DNA of 64,000 nt. It comes from Pseudomonas fluorescens (lineage in GTDB: Bacteria; Pseudomonadota; Gammaproteobacteria; Pseudomonadales; Pseudomonadaceae). Where the stretch lies: the NCBI RefSeq assembly GCF_005938625.1, contig NZ_VCNJ01000026.1:62001-126000 (forward strand), in the 5' to 3' direction. Position 1 is the first letter of the stretch. Each line of letters opens with the position of its first letter. The notes beneath the pieces are model-generated. The model had not been told where the DNA came from, made no database searches, and was given only the letters and a program-made list of their open reading frames with translations. The position numbers were made by a program, and so were the translations under genes. This document shows, in pieces, positions 24,987 to 32,909 of the stretch.

Positions 24987-25313
24987 TGCCCTGCCCCCGT
25001 AAAACCCAACCCGACACAGAAATACCCCAACCCGACACAAACCCAACACACATAAATCCCTTTAAATTCAATGCTTCAATCAAACTTGAGTTGAGTGTGT
25101 TGGGTTTGTTGGGTTTATCAGTCTTCGCATAAGAAAAAATTCCTTCCGTTGAATTCGTTGCAAAGAACGTCATGCATGCGCGTGCGCGACACAAAACCCA
25201 ACACACCCCACACAACACCCGCGAAGGCATGTAATTAGGGCACTCAAATTGTGTGGGGTATTCAAAATCAACCCGACACACACTCAACACACCCAACACA
25301 CTTTTGAAAATAG
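24987..25313. repeat. Non-coding region with CCCAACACA-type repeats
   Basis: The 327-bp gap contains no convincing gene. Copies of ACCCAACACAC or ACCCGACACA-like units appear at about 25005, 25025, 25041, 25195, 25271 and 25291, and in inverse orientation at 25095-25116 (GTGTGTTGGGTTTGTTGGG). A perfect 10-bp inverted repeat CCCCACACAA / TTGTGTGGGG lies at 25206-25215 and 25249-25258. This could be an iteron-type origin or a regulatory region next to the primase-helicase gene. Confidence 0.7.
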
Positions 25314-28013
25314 TCATGCTGCAAGCGCCTTGATGTGATCCCAGCTGTCCACGTGCCAGCCCGCCAGCTTGGCCTTCGCCCGCCAGTTCTCCACCTGCTT
25401 GCCCAGCTCTGCCGCCTTGAGTGATGGGGGCGGGGAAGCATCCAGATCCACGGGAAAGAAAAACGCGCCGAAGCGACGGTTATTGCCGTCAGTCCAGGGT
25501 ATCGCCCGCGTTTTATCCACCTCGGAACTGATAAATAGAGAGAACTTGGTTTGACTCATCACGTGCTCTTTGTTGCGCTGGCACCATTCGAGAAACAACG
25601 AATAGAGGTCGGTCGATAGACACGGTCCCCAAAGCCCATGCCCCAGCTCGCTGTACTTCCACAGATGCAAGAATGTTTGCCAGCCGGCCCGACTCAAGGC
25701 GACCAAACGCTCACGCGCCTCTGTCGATGGCGGCCGCGTGCGCTGGTTGAAGTCCCCTAGATCGACCGACAGCAACCAACCGTAGAGCGCCGTCACCCCA
25801 CCCTGCTCCAGTTCACGACCAATCGCCTTTTGCCTTGCGACTGGCAGGGTCTCCATAGGCCACATGACTAGCATTCGACGATCACTGTCGCTGATTGGCC
25901 AGGGAAGAATCTCGTTGCTGAGAAACACCGCATTCATATGGTTGGCTTCTTCCCAGCCATTAATGAATTTCGACTCCATCCGCACCGTTTTACCAGTGAT
26001 CAAGTGCTTGATCTTGCCCACCTGGTTGTAACGTTGATCTCGACTGACGACCTCTTCAAAGACCGACCACAATTTGCGGCTTTGCCACGCGTTGAAGCTG
26101 CTTTCCAACTGCGTCTGACCAACAGTCGCCGCGTATTGGCCATAAAGCATGCCGAGCGCGTCAGCGAACAACAGGCTCTTGCCCGAACCTTCCATAATCG
26201 AATGCATCAACACAGCGGTGTCCATCTTGGCGCCCAAGTGCTGCAGCGGATACGCCAGCCAGCGAGTTAGCCAATCGGTTGCAGCTTCATCATGGTTACA
26301 AAGAAATGAGATCAGCCAACGCAGGTTGGCACACGCTGCATCATCCCTGACTGGCTCAAGCGGCAACCCGTCAAAGGTGTTGATGTACACCGCAGGATCC
26401 TTCGTCATGGTCGGATCAAACACGATGTGTTCAACATCGACGGTGCGGCGCTCGCTGCTGTTCAGCCACAAAGGGTAAGTGTCACCCAGCGCCATCTTCA
26501 CCGCGCCCTCGGCTATGCGCCGCTTCTTTTCGCGATCCCAAACGTCTTTGGTGCCATCGATGTAAACATAGCGATCGGTTGGAGACATCCCGAATGCGCC
26601 GCCTTTCTTCCCAGCCATACGGCGCGCCTGCTCGATCTCCCGAACATGATCGTCAGAAATCAGCCTCTTTCCGGTGTCGTCCAACCAGGCTTTGGCCAGT
26701 GGCTTGCCCACACGAGCTTCGAAGGCGGACTTCTTCATTACCTTCGATTGGTCGCAATCCCACACGTGCGTGGTGCCCTCGACCAACGCGAAACGACGCA
26801 GAATGTGGTCCAACGTTATGACCTCCCCCGCCCCCCCGTCAGGAGCAGGAGCGGCCTCGCTGGACGGGCATGTTTCGTCGGAGATCGGCCCGCTCAATTC
26901 ACCGGATGGGGTGGGGGGAAGATCATTCGGATCTGGACGGGCGGCGTGTTGCATGCCCAACATTCGCGCAGCATCCTTCACAGCCTTCGACTGGTCGCCA
27001 CCGTGCTCGAGTATGCAGAACACTTCAAAGGCGTCGTTCTGATGCCCGTTCGCGAGAGGGTCAGCACCGTGGTGCGAATAAACCTTGTCCTCACTGATCG
27101 TCACCCCTGGCAGACCGGTGCTGCTTTGAGGGTACAGCCACTTATTGCCTCGCTTGATGTATCCATGGGCACGAAGAAGCTCCGCAACATCGTGACAACG
27201 GTTGAATTCATCAATTACTGAGGGCCGTTTGCCGCCACCGAGTGCAGGACGCTTTTTGGCTTTGACCGGTGCCTCCGGTGGCGCAACCGCCCATGGACAC
27301 GCAGCTTCAGCATCTCGCTTAAAAAACTCCCAATTCTGCCAAATGGTAAGCAGCTCGTTGGTCAGCGTCGGCAGCCCGTCAGTAGCACTTGGAGCGGTTT
27401 TCCAGATGTAAGGTTTGCCGGTACCGGGATGAATTGATGGTGGAAATACGTCTTGCACCAATCCCGCACGTAGTTCAAAGACCGTGAAGCGTTTGAACGG
27501 CTCGGCTTCGGTTCGTGCAGCAGCTTCTGCGGCAAGATCACCCTGCTCTTTCGCAGCCTTGGCCTTGTCCATAAACCCTTTGAAAATCGAACCGTCCGGG
27601 TCTTTTTCATTCGGCCATGAAAGTGAATGACGCGTGAGTTCGATGCCTTCCGGCACCTTGAACACCACCCGGAATCGCAGCGGATTCCCGACGATAGTCG
27701 GGAACACCACTGACATCGCATCAAGGTCAAGGCCCAACAGTTCATACAGAACATGACGCGTCCATTGAACGTCATCAACATCCAATGAACAAACGCGGCT
27801 CGGCCCCAGAACGACGCCAAGGTTGTGATTTGGGTTTCGTTGCCAGAACGCCTCGGCCGTGTCGGCGTCGGTGATATAGCCTCCGGGCTTATTCCACCCT
27901 AGGCCTTTCGGAGCCTTTTCACCTGGATCAATCGATACGAGTGCCAAGTCAAAAGTACTGATGTAACGCTTTGCCCATGTAGCAATGGCTGTTCCTTTGC
28001 CCGATTCACTCAT
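25314..28013 (-). CDS. Bifunctional primase/helicase (DUF5906-type)
   Basis: The 899-residue protein joins an N-terminal prim-pol type primase domain with a C-terminal superfamily-3-like helicase. The primase half has VSIDPGEKAPKGLGW and the catalytic LDVDD near residue 76. The helicase half has Walker A EGSGKS and WSVFEEVVSRDQRYNQ, with ANHMNAVFLSNE near the sensor motif. It would prime and unwind DNA at the phage origin. ATG 28013 overlaps the DksA-like gene by 4 bp (ATGA). Confidence 0.9.
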   Translation of the reverse strand: MSESGKGTAIATWAKRYISTFDLALVSIDPGEKAPKGLGWNKPGGYITDADTAEAFWQRNPNHNLGVVLGPSRVCSLDVDDVQWTRHVLYELLGLDLDAMSVVFPTIVGNPLRFRVVFKVPEGIELTRHSLSWPNEKDPDGSIFKGFMDKAKAAKEQGDLAAEAAARTEAEPFKRFTVFELRAGLVQDVFPPSIHPGTGKPYIWKTAPSATDGLPTLTNELLTIWQNWEFFKRDAEAACPWAVAPPEAPVKAKKRPALGGGKRPSVIDEFNRCHDVAELLRAHGYIKRGNKWLYPQSSTGLPGVTISEDKVYSHHGADPLANGHQNDAFEVFCILEHGGDQSKAVKDAARMLGMQHAARPDPNDLPPTPSGELSGPISDETCPSSEAAPAPDGGAGEVITLDHILRRFALVEGTTHVWDCDQSKVMKKSAFEARVGKPLAKAWLDDTGKRLISDDHVREIEQARRMAGKKGGAFGMSPTDRYVYIDGTKDVWDREKKRRIAEGAVKMALGDTYPLWLNSSERRTVDVEHIVFDPTMTKDPAVYINTFDGLPLEPVRDDAACANLRWLISFLCNHDEAATDWLTRWLAYPLQHLGAKMDTAVLMHSIMEGSGKSLLFADALGMLYGQYAATVGQTQLESSFNAWQSRKLWSVFEEVVSRDQRYNQVGKIKHLITGKTVRMESKFINGWEEANHMNAVFLSNEILPWPISDSDRRMLVMWPMETLPVARQKAIGRELEQGGVTALYGWLLSVDLGDFNQRTRPPSTEARERLVALSRAGWQTFLHLWKYSELGHGLWGPCLSTDLYSLFLEWCQRNKEHVMSQTKFSLFISSEVDKTRAIPWTDGNNRRFGAFFFPVDLDASPPPSLKAAELGKQVENWRAKAKLAGWHVDSWDHIKALAA

Positions 28014-28216
28014 CGCCGGGCCTCCCGCAACTCCTGACAAGAGACGCAGGTCTCGCAACCTTCAACCTTCTGCTGTCGAAGCAACGGGATTGGTTCGTCG
28101 CAGTCGTCACAGAACTGCGCGCTAACGCGGCTCGATGGCACGCGGCGACTGCGATGAATAGCAACATCAAGCAGGTATTGCGCCTGCTCGTTTGCGCGGT
28201 CGATATCATCAGCCAT
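28010..28216 (-). CDS. TraR/DksA-type zinc finger protein
   Basis: The 68-residue protein has the C4 zinc motif FCDDCDEPI and GCETCVSCQELRE, preceded by a helix (DDIDRANEQAQYLLD). Small phage and plasmid TraR proteins bind the RNA polymerase secondary channel and mimic DksA with ppGpp. It overlaps both neighbours by a few bases and so is probably translated as a coupled unit. Confidence 0.9.
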   Translation of the reverse strand: MADDIDRANEQAQYLLDVAIHRSRRVPSSRVSAQFCDDCDEPIPLLRQQKVEGCETCVSCQELREARR

Positions 28217-28697
28217 TGATGCGATCCTCCATCGCCTGACGAGCGCCCGCCATGATTCCAAGGACTTCGCGGATCACATCCATTCCGTGCTTTTCGAGAT
28301 CCACGACTTCATGAAGCTCCCAGACGTTGTCCGCCGCGCCGTCGTGCATCTTCGCCACGAATTCACCGGTTTCCCCGAGTAGCTTCCCAACCGCTTTCAA
28401 GGCATCACGGGTTGCCGGTACGGCCACGGGCCGGTACCAAACCGCACCTGCTGGACGCATCAATGCGTCCAGCAAGCGTGGATCAGCGGTTAGCCTGATC
28501 ACTTCCTCAAGCTCATCTGGATTCAGCCACCGGCGTTCTTCATCGAGCTTGAGTTTTTTCTGGAGGGTGTCGTTGTCCAACACCATTTCAAAGGCAAGGG
28601 CGGTAATTCCGCCCTTATAGTCACGACCAGCGCGATAGATCGCTTGGCGTAGAGGCAGGACCGGACCAGCGTCCGGCAAAAGATCTGTGCGACTCAT
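28209..28697 (-). CDS. Phage regulatory protein CII family
   Basis: The 162-residue protein begins MSRTDLLPDAGPVLPLRQAIYRAGRDYKGGITALA and has the CP76-like EERRWLNPDELEEVIRLTADPRLLDAL, with which phage CII-type regulators of pseudomonads are recognised. It should control establishment of lysogeny or early transcription. An in-frame ATG at 28772 lies in a recurring leader box and would add 25 residues. ATG 28697 is preferred because AGGGGA lies 8-9 nt ahead of it. Confidence 0.85.
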   Translation of the reverse strand: MSRTDLLPDAGPVLPLRQAIYRAGRDYKGGITALAFEMVLDNDTLQKKLKLDEERRWLNPDELEEVIRLTADPRLLDALMRPAGAVWYRPVAVPATRDALKAVGKLLGETGEFVAKMHDGAADNVWELHEVVDLEKHGMDVIREVLGIMAGARQAMEDRING

Positions 28698-28699
28698 AA

Positions 28700-28720
28700 C
28701 CGTAAATCCCCTATTTACGG
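28700..28720. promoter_or_regulatory. Hairpin with the ribosome site of the CII-like gene in its loop
   Basis: CCGTAAAT at 28700-28707 and ATTTACGG at 28713-28720 form a perfect 8-bp inverted repeat. On the leftward mRNA the five loop bases AGGGG are the ribosome-binding site. The site could act as an RNA switch or as a DNA operator. Confidence 0.5.
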
Positions 28721-28769
28721 TGTAGCCATAGCCCAGGGTAAACCCTATCCTACGACCACGACCGATGTG

Positions 28770-28818
28770 CATGTGCTGTGTATCGTCGTAGCTGGGCTGG
28801 GGGATTCTTTGGTGAGAG
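28770..28818 (-). repeat. Copy of the recurring leader boxes (minus strand)
   Basis: CTCTCACCAAAG (minus strand, 28807-28818) and ACACAGCACATG (28771-28782) occur here with the same order as at 32910-32960. They lie between the cro-like and CII-like genes. Confidence 0.6.
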
Positions 28819-28836
28819 GCCCCAGCTCAGCACCTT

Positions 28837-29034
28837 TTAAGCTGCCGACTTAAGATCGGCCGCTTCTTTCTCTTGGGTGTATAGGCATTCGATTGCCTTA
28901 CCCGTTACGTACCGAACATCTGCACCTTTCGCGGCGCGATTGATAGTCGGCTGTGTTGTTCCTACGCGATCTGCAATAACTCTCTGGGACAAACCAGACC
29001 GAAGCAGCTCCGCAAGCATTTCTTGGATAGTCAT
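28837..29034 (-). CDS. Cro-like HTH regulator
   Basis: The 65-residue protein is almost entirely a helix-turn-helix domain (GLSQRVIADRVGTTQPTINRAAKG, with MTIQEMLAELLRS before it). It is the first gene of the leftward operon and diverges from the CI gene, the lambda arrangement. ATG 29034 is favoured over the longer upstream extension, which would run into the operator region. Confidence 0.88.
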   Translation of the reverse strand: MTIQEMLAELLRSGLSQRVIADRVGTTQPTINRAAKGADVRYVTGKAIECLYTQEKEAADLKSAA

Positions 29035-29068
29035 ATCGTTCACCGATGCGCTTTCGCATTGGTCGCCA

Positions 29069-29099
29069 CAATACACAAACGTATTGAATGATTCAATAC
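29069..29099. promoter_or_regulatory. CI/Cro operator cluster between cro and repressor genes
   Basis: The palindrome GTATTGA-ATGAT-TCAATAC (29081-29099) is nearly identical to the one at 29884-29902. A further half-site CAATAC (29069-29074) shares the GTATTG at 29081-29086 to form an overlapping CAATAC-N6-GTATTG. An additional palindrome, ATGCG-CTTT-CGCAT, lies at 29046-29059. Confidence 0.75.
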
Positions 29100-29136
29100 A
29101 CTCGGCGATACGTTTTTGAATCAAGGCAGAGAAAAA

Positions 29137-29814
29137 GTGATCGGAGACCGCATCGCCCAACGCATGCAGGAATTGGGGCTGTCAGAAGGCGAACTCGGCC
29201 GACGCTCCGGCGTTCCGCAACCGACGATTCATAGAATTGTGACGAACGCGGTAACCAGCCCACGCCATGAAAATATCGAAAAGATCAGCAAAGCCTTGAA
29301 GGTCAGCAGCAACTGGCTTTGGAAGGGAGGCGAACACAAAGACCCGATGATTGATCAGGGCGCGCCATCTGCGAATGAGACCAACGTTGAACCTGGGCCA
29401 GCTATTAAAGGCTATGTCCCTCTCATCTCTTGGGTTCAGGCCGGCGCATGGTGTGAGATTGAAGACGTTAGGACCCTTGATGATGCGGAGATATGGCTCC
29501 CATGCGCCGCATCCCATAGCAGTCAAAGCTATGCCTTGCGAGTACGTGGACTATCCATGTTCAATCAACATGAACGTAGATCCTTTCGAGACGGAGACAT
29601 CATCTTTGTTGATCCCGCGAAAGATGCGGAGAATGGTTCTCTTGTAATTGCCAAGCTCATGGATAGCCAAGAAGCAACTTTCAAGCAATTGGTGATGGAG
29701 GGCAGCCGCCGGTTTCTGAAACCGCTGAATCCAGCATGGCCAGAGCCGATCATTGAGTTAGGGGCCGACGCAATCATTTGTGGCGTAGTATTTTCGAAGC
29801 TTGAAATTTTCTAA
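29137..29814 (+). CDS. CI-type repressor, S24 peptidase domain
   Basis: The repressor has an N-terminal HTH (GLSEGELGRRSGVPQPTIHR) and a C-terminal LexA-like S24 domain. A potential cleavage site is the AG pair in VQAGAW. The active region reads RGLSMFNQHERRSFRDGDIIFVDP with serine in GLSM, and VIAKLMDSQEATFKQL supplies the candidate lysine. The family usually has GDSM; this protein has GLSM. A GTG at 29137 with AAGG 10 nt upstream seems best; a TTG at 29116 is also open. Confidence 0.93.
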   Translation: MIGDRIAQRMQELGLSEGELGRRSGVPQPTIHRIVTNAVTSPRHENIEKISKALKVSSNWLWKGGEHKDPMIDQGAPSANETNVEPGPAIKGYVPLISWVQAGAWCEIEDVRTLDDAEIWLPCAASHSSQSYALRVRGLSMFNQHERRSFRDGDIIFVDPAKDAENGSLVIAKLMDSQEATFKQLVMEGSRRFLKPLNPAWPEPIIELGADAIICGVVFSKLEIF

Positions 29815-29831
29815 TACATAACCCAAAAAAG

Positions 29832-29856
29832 GCCCGCAGCGATGTGGGCTTTTTTT
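29832..29856 (+). terminator. Terminator after the repressor gene
   Basis: GCCCGCA (29832-29838) pairs with TGTGGGC (29843-29849) with one G-T pair, followed by TTTTTTT at 29850-29856. Confidence 0.8.
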
Positions 29857-29876
29857 GCATCGTGAAAAAATCAATT

Positions 29877-29909
29877 CAAATACGTATTGACTGAATCAAT
29901 ACGTATTTG
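29877..29909. promoter_or_regulatory. Second operator, ahead of the rightward early operon
   Basis: The 33-bp element has 14-bp perfect arms, CAAATACGTATTGA and TCAATACGTATTTG, around CTGAA. Its centre, GTATTGA-CTGAA-TCAATAC, matches the operator at 29081-29099 in 15 of 19 bases in the same half-site pattern. TTGACT inside it may be the -35 of the early promoter. Confidence 0.8.
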
Positions 29910-29928
29910 TATCGTTTGCATCGTAAAT

Positions 29929-29940
29929 CTCTCACCAAAG
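29929..29940 (+). repeat. Recurring leader box CTCTCACCAAAG
   Basis: This box lies 9 nt before the start of the first early gene. The same core CTCACCAA occurs at 32048 and 32910 on this strand and at 28807-28818 on the other. Confidence 0.6.
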
Positions 29941-29949
29941 AGTACGGAC

Positions 29950-30147
29950 ATGCAAACAACACAGCACAACAACGCTCGTTGCCCGGTGTACCTACACCCA
30001 TCAGCTTGCACTAACCCAGAAGCCGTAAAAGAGATTCAAAAACGCACCGGCCTACTGGTAATCGTCGCGCCTGGCACTCGCTTAGCACCGGCAAAAGTAA
30101 ATGTCATCACTCACGGATGCGGACCGTTCGGGGGTGATGCAGCATGA
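29950..30147 (+). CDS. Hypothetical phage early protein
   Basis: The 65-residue protein begins MQTTQHNNARCPVYLHPSAC and ends in CGPFGGDAA. It is not recognised. It is the first gene of the rightward early operon under control of the operator at 29877, and its last codons overlap the kinase gene (ATGA). Small cysteine-containing proteins of this sort are frequent in Pseudomonas phages at this position. Confidence 0.8.
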   Translation: MQTTQHNNARCPVYLHPSACTNPEAVKEIQKRTGLLVIVAPGTRLAPAKVNVITHGCGPFGGDAA

Positions 30148-30710
30148 AGCCTCTATTAATTGGCATCGCTGGCGTCGCCCGCTCTGGTAAAGACACCGCC
30201 GCGCAGCATCTGGTAAGCCACCATGGATTCCAGGCTTACGCGTTCGCTGACCCACTGCGTGACGGTCTGATGCACATCCTCAACTTGAGCCCTTGCGACT
30301 TCGACGGTGCCCAGAAGGAACTGCCGCTGCCATGGCTCGGCCGATCCCCTCGCCAGTTAATGCAATCACTTGGCACCGAGTGGGGCCGCAACAACGTGCA
30401 TCCCGAACTCTGGCTGCTGCTTGCGGAACAGAATCTCGACCTACTCGCTCGCACCCACGACGAAACACGCGGCTTTGTCGTCAGCGACGTGCGGTTCGAA
30501 AACGAAGCGGACTTCATCCGTAAACGTGGCGGCGTGGTGATTCACATGGAGCGGATAGTTGCTCTCACCGTCAACCAGCACAGCAGTGAAAACGGTGTCG
30601 TGCGCGCGCCGGGAGATATCTGGCTACCGAATGATGGGCCGTTCGAAGAGTTGTTCACCAACCTAAACCATATTGTGGACACCCTGCACACCCGTGCTGC
30701 GGCGGCCTGA
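30144..30710 (+). CDS. Deoxynucleoside monophosphate kinase (phage type)
   Basis: The 188-residue protein has the P-loop GVARSGKDTAA at residues 10-20, followed by FADPLRDGLMHIL and VSDVRFENEADFIRKRGG. It is in the T4 gene 1-like family, which phosphorylates dNMPs to supply precursors for replication. It begins within the stop codon of the preceding gene. Confidence 0.9.
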   Translation: MKPLLIGIAGVARSGKDTAAQHLVSHHGFQAYAFADPLRDGLMHILNLSPCDFDGAQKELPLPWLGRSPRQLMQSLGTEWGRNNVHPELWLLLAEQNLDLLARTHDETRGFVVSDVRFENEADFIRKRGGVVIHMERIVALTVNQHSSENGVVRAPGDIWLPNDGPFEELFTNLNHIVDTLHTRAAAA

Positions 30711-30719
30711 GGCAGCGTA

Positions 30720-30998
30720 ATGACAAACCGCACCCTGGACGAATCCGCCGCATTGCTCGGACTCAAGCCCCGCGCCTTCCGCACCAGTTTGCGCGAGCTG
30801 GGCATTCTCAACAGCAGTGGCGATCTAGCCAGCCAGCACCGTGATCGTGGCTATCTGTATTCGGATCCGCGCAGCACCGTGATTCCGTCCCTCAACAAGT
30901 GCCGTCATTACTCCGTGGTGATGGTGAAGGAAGAAGGGATCGAATGGCTGGCCAAGAAGCTAGGAATCATCATTACCAAAAAGGACGCCGCGGCATGA
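30720..30998 (+). CDS. Small KilAC/antirepressor-like protein
   Basis: The 92-residue protein resembles the C-terminal domain of phage antirepressors: MTNRTLDESAALLGLKPRAFRTSLRELGIL and YSVVMVKEEGIEWLAKKLG. No N-terminal BRO or AntA domain is attached. It could counter repressors or bind DNA. It overlaps the next gene by 4 bp. Confidence 0.8.
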   Translation: MTNRTLDESAALLGLKPRAFRTSLRELGILNSSGDLASQHRDRGYLYSDPRSTVIPSLNKCRHYSVVMVKEEGIEWLAKKLGIIITKKDAAA

Positions 30999-31378
30999 AA
31001 ACCAACTACCTCAATGCCTACACGCAAGCCCTCGGCGCCCTGAAGCTGATCCCTATCTACTTGAACTGCCCGGGAGTAGTCAGCCGCGCAACACTCGTTG
31101 GCGCCTCGACGGAAGCCATCCAATTACTGGAAAGCATGCCCGTACTAAGCACCGAGCTGGCCGAAGTATTTCGCTGCGTCAACAACGTGATCCTTGACGG
31201 GCAAGTCGCCTACGTTACGCCGACCAACTCGCCTGAGTTCCCATTTGGCGCCGTGGTGGCTGACGCCAAGGGCAACATCTGCGCGGCTGCCATGGGCAAA
31301 AGTAAAGAAGGCCTCGCCGAACTGATTCGCCTCAAGCTGCTGCCCCCATCGGAGGGGTTCGGGGAGAACGCAGCGTGA
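30995..31378 (+). CDS. Hypothetical phage protein
   Basis: The 127-residue protein begins MKTNYLNAYTQALGALKLIP. Landmarks include STELAEVFRCVNNVILDGQVAYV. It is not recognised. It overlaps both neighbours by 4 bp (ATGA at its start and GTGA at its end), so it is part of a coupled unit. Confidence 0.8.
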   Translation: MKTNYLNAYTQALGALKLIPIYLNCPGVVSRATLVGASTEAIQLLESMPVLSTELAEVFRCVNNVILDGQVAYVTPTNSPEFPFGAVVADAKGNICAAAMGKSKEGLAELIRLKLLPPSEGFGENAA

Positions 31379-31617
31379 GCAACACACTTGAACAATTGCG
31401 ACGTCAGTTCGCTACTCCATGCCCGACCCTGGCGGCAGTTCGGGAACAGTACTTCGCACACATTCGCACCGACCGCTACCTACTGGCCGAGATCAAGGCA
31501 GGTCGTATCGCGCTGGTCGTGAAGCGTCTGCACGGGTCGGCTCGCGCTCAACGAGTGGTGTACCTGCACGACCTGGCCGAGTTCCTCGACGCCCAAGCGG
31601 CGAAGCAAGCGGCTTGA
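31375..31617 (+). CDS. PrtN-family pyocin activator-like protein
   Basis: The 80-residue protein resembles the pyocin activator PrtN: REQYFAHIRTDRYLLAEIKAGRIALVVKRLHGSARAQ followed by VYLHDLAEFLDAQAAKQ. PrtN switches on R- and F-type pyocin and phage-tail genes of P. aeruginosa after DNA damage. Here it lies in the early operon of an intact-looking phage, so its targets may be phage genes. The start is GTG at 31375. Confidence 0.8.
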   Translation: MSNTLEQLRRQFATPCPTLAAVREQYFAHIRTDRYLLAEIKAGRIALVVKRLHGSARAQRVVYLHDLAEFLDAQAAKQAA

Positions 31618-31669
31618 TTTCAACGGTCGCCTCTGCCGTCCAGAGGCAAACAAATCGCACATCAATAGG

Positions 31670-31680
31670 CACAGCACATG
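31670..31680 (+). repeat. Leader box CACAGCACATG
   Basis: This 11-bp stretch ends in the start codon of the next gene. It recurs at 32950-32960 and on the minus strand at 28770-28781. Confidence 0.55.
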
Positions 31681-32028
31681 AAACCTACGGATACGGCCGA
31701 ATTCATCGGCGAACTCAACACAGGCGTCTTCGCCAATCAGATCGGTCACGCCCTTTCTGAAGTGGCATCAGGAGTTGTTGATAACGGCAAGGTCGGCTCG
31801 GTCACGCTGACCTTCACCTTGAAGCAGATCGCCAACAGTCATCAAGTCACCGTCAATCACAAGCTCGCCTACAAGGTGCCGACCAAACGCGGCAGTCGTA
31901 CCGAGGACACCACCCTCGATACTCCGATGCACGTCAATGAGGGCGGGCGCCTGACTTTGTTCGCCGAAGCCCCCCGCGCCGGTCAGCTATTCAACCGCGA
32001 TGACGCGCCAATTCACGCGAAGTCCTAA
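31678..32028 (+). CDS. Hypothetical phage protein, usual partner of DUF2303
   Basis: The 116-residue protein begins MKPTDTAEFIGELNTGVFANQIG and contains a beta-rich middle (VGSVTLTFTLKQIANSHQVTVNHKLAYKVP). It is not assigned a function. In Pseudomonas phages such a gene often precedes a DUF2303 gene, as it does here. A CACAGCAC box abuts its start. Confidence 0.8.
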   Translation: MKPTDTAEFIGELNTGVFANQIGHALSEVASGVVDNGKVGSVTLTFTLKQIANSHQVTVNHKLAYKVPTKRGSRTEDTTLDTPMHVNEGGRLTLFAEAPRAGQLFNRDDAPIHAKS

Positions 32029-32047
32029 ACCGTTCGATTCCAAACCC

Positions 32048-32057
32048 CTCACCAAAG
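32048..32057 (+). repeat. Recurring leader box CTCACCAAAG
   Basis: The box lies about 12 nt ahead of the DUF2303 start codon. It is a copy of the boxes at 29929 and 32910. Confidence 0.6.
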
Positions 32058-32069
32058 GAAGTCGATTCA

Positions 32070-32882
32070 ATGGAAGCCAAAGCAATTCAGTTGATTCAGG
32101 ACACCGCCGTTCTGGCCTATGCCAAGCCGCTGGATACTTTCACCCCAGCGCTGGTATTGCCGTCTGACCAGAAGATCCACAGCATCGAGAAATTTCAAGC
32201 CGCTCGTAGCCGATTCCGCGGCGCGCTCACTACTCACTCGCTGCTGGACTTCGGCAATTACGTAATGACGCAAAGTGCCGAGGTTGTAGCGTCTGGTTTT
32301 GTGGACGCCGAAGCAATGTCGTGCACAGTCATTTTCAACCTGGGCGACACCAAGTCACCAGGGCACGGCGACTTCACCGCCACCCTGAACTTGAGAAAAA
32401 CTGCTGCGTTCCGGTCGCTGGAGCGTGCAGCGAGCATTCAGTTCGCGCAGAAAGAACTCAGCGACTGGATCGAGGATTGGGCATCAAATCTCCAAGCCCT
32501 CGCGACCGATGACAGTCCCATCGATTTGCGTAAAGCCGCGAGCGCCATCCGCTCCATCAGCATCGAGCAAGCACGCAAGAGCGAACACATCGTCGGCGAC
32601 CTAAGCGCCTCTCGTTCAGCGATGGACCAGATTGAGGCCAAGTCCTCAGAAGGATTGCCTGCTGAATTTCTGTTCACGGTCGAGCCATATGAAGGGCTGA
32701 AAGTCCAGATCATCCGCCTGCGTGTAGCCGTTCTCACTGGCGGGGACAAACCCCTGCTGCGCCTACGCTGGATTGGAGAAGAACAGCTTCGCGAAGACTT
32801 GGCACAAGAATTCAAGGAAGTCGTGCAGCACGAAGTCGGGGGCGGTGCGCAATTGACTATCGGCAATTTCAACTTGGGCTAA
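32070..32882 (+). CDS. DUF2303 family phage protein
   Basis: The 270-residue protein matches DUF2303 in layout: IEKFQAARSRFRGALTTHSLLDFGNYV, FNLGDTKSPGHGDFTATL and the helical SDWIEDWASNLQAL, then a C-terminal region ending LTIGNFNLG. The family is found in phage early regions near recombination genes; its role is unknown. Confidence 0.85.
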   Translation: MEAKAIQLIQDTAVLAYAKPLDTFTPALVLPSDQKIHSIEKFQAARSRFRGALTTHSLLDFGNYVMTQSAEVVASGFVDAEAMSCTVIFNLGDTKSPGHGDFTATLNLRKTAAFRSLERAASIQFAQKELSDWIEDWASNLQALATDDSPIDLRKAASAIRSISIEQARKSEHIVGDLSASRSAMDQIEAKSSEGLPAEFLFTVEPYEGLKVQIIRLRVAVLTGGDKPLLRLRWIGEEQLREDLAQEFKEVVQHEVGGGAQLTIGNFNLG

Positions 32883-32909
32883 CCCACCCATCCAACACCC
32901 CTCCGCCGG

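Noticed and set aside
25095..25116. CRISPR-like array in the CCCAACACA repeat region
   Set aside because: The units are short, irregularly spaced and in both orientations, with no spacers of constant length and no cas genes.
29116..29136. TTG start for CI seven codons upstream
   Set aside because: GTG 29137 has an AAGG at a normal spacing; the TTG leaves no ribosome site. It is noted as an alternative, not used.
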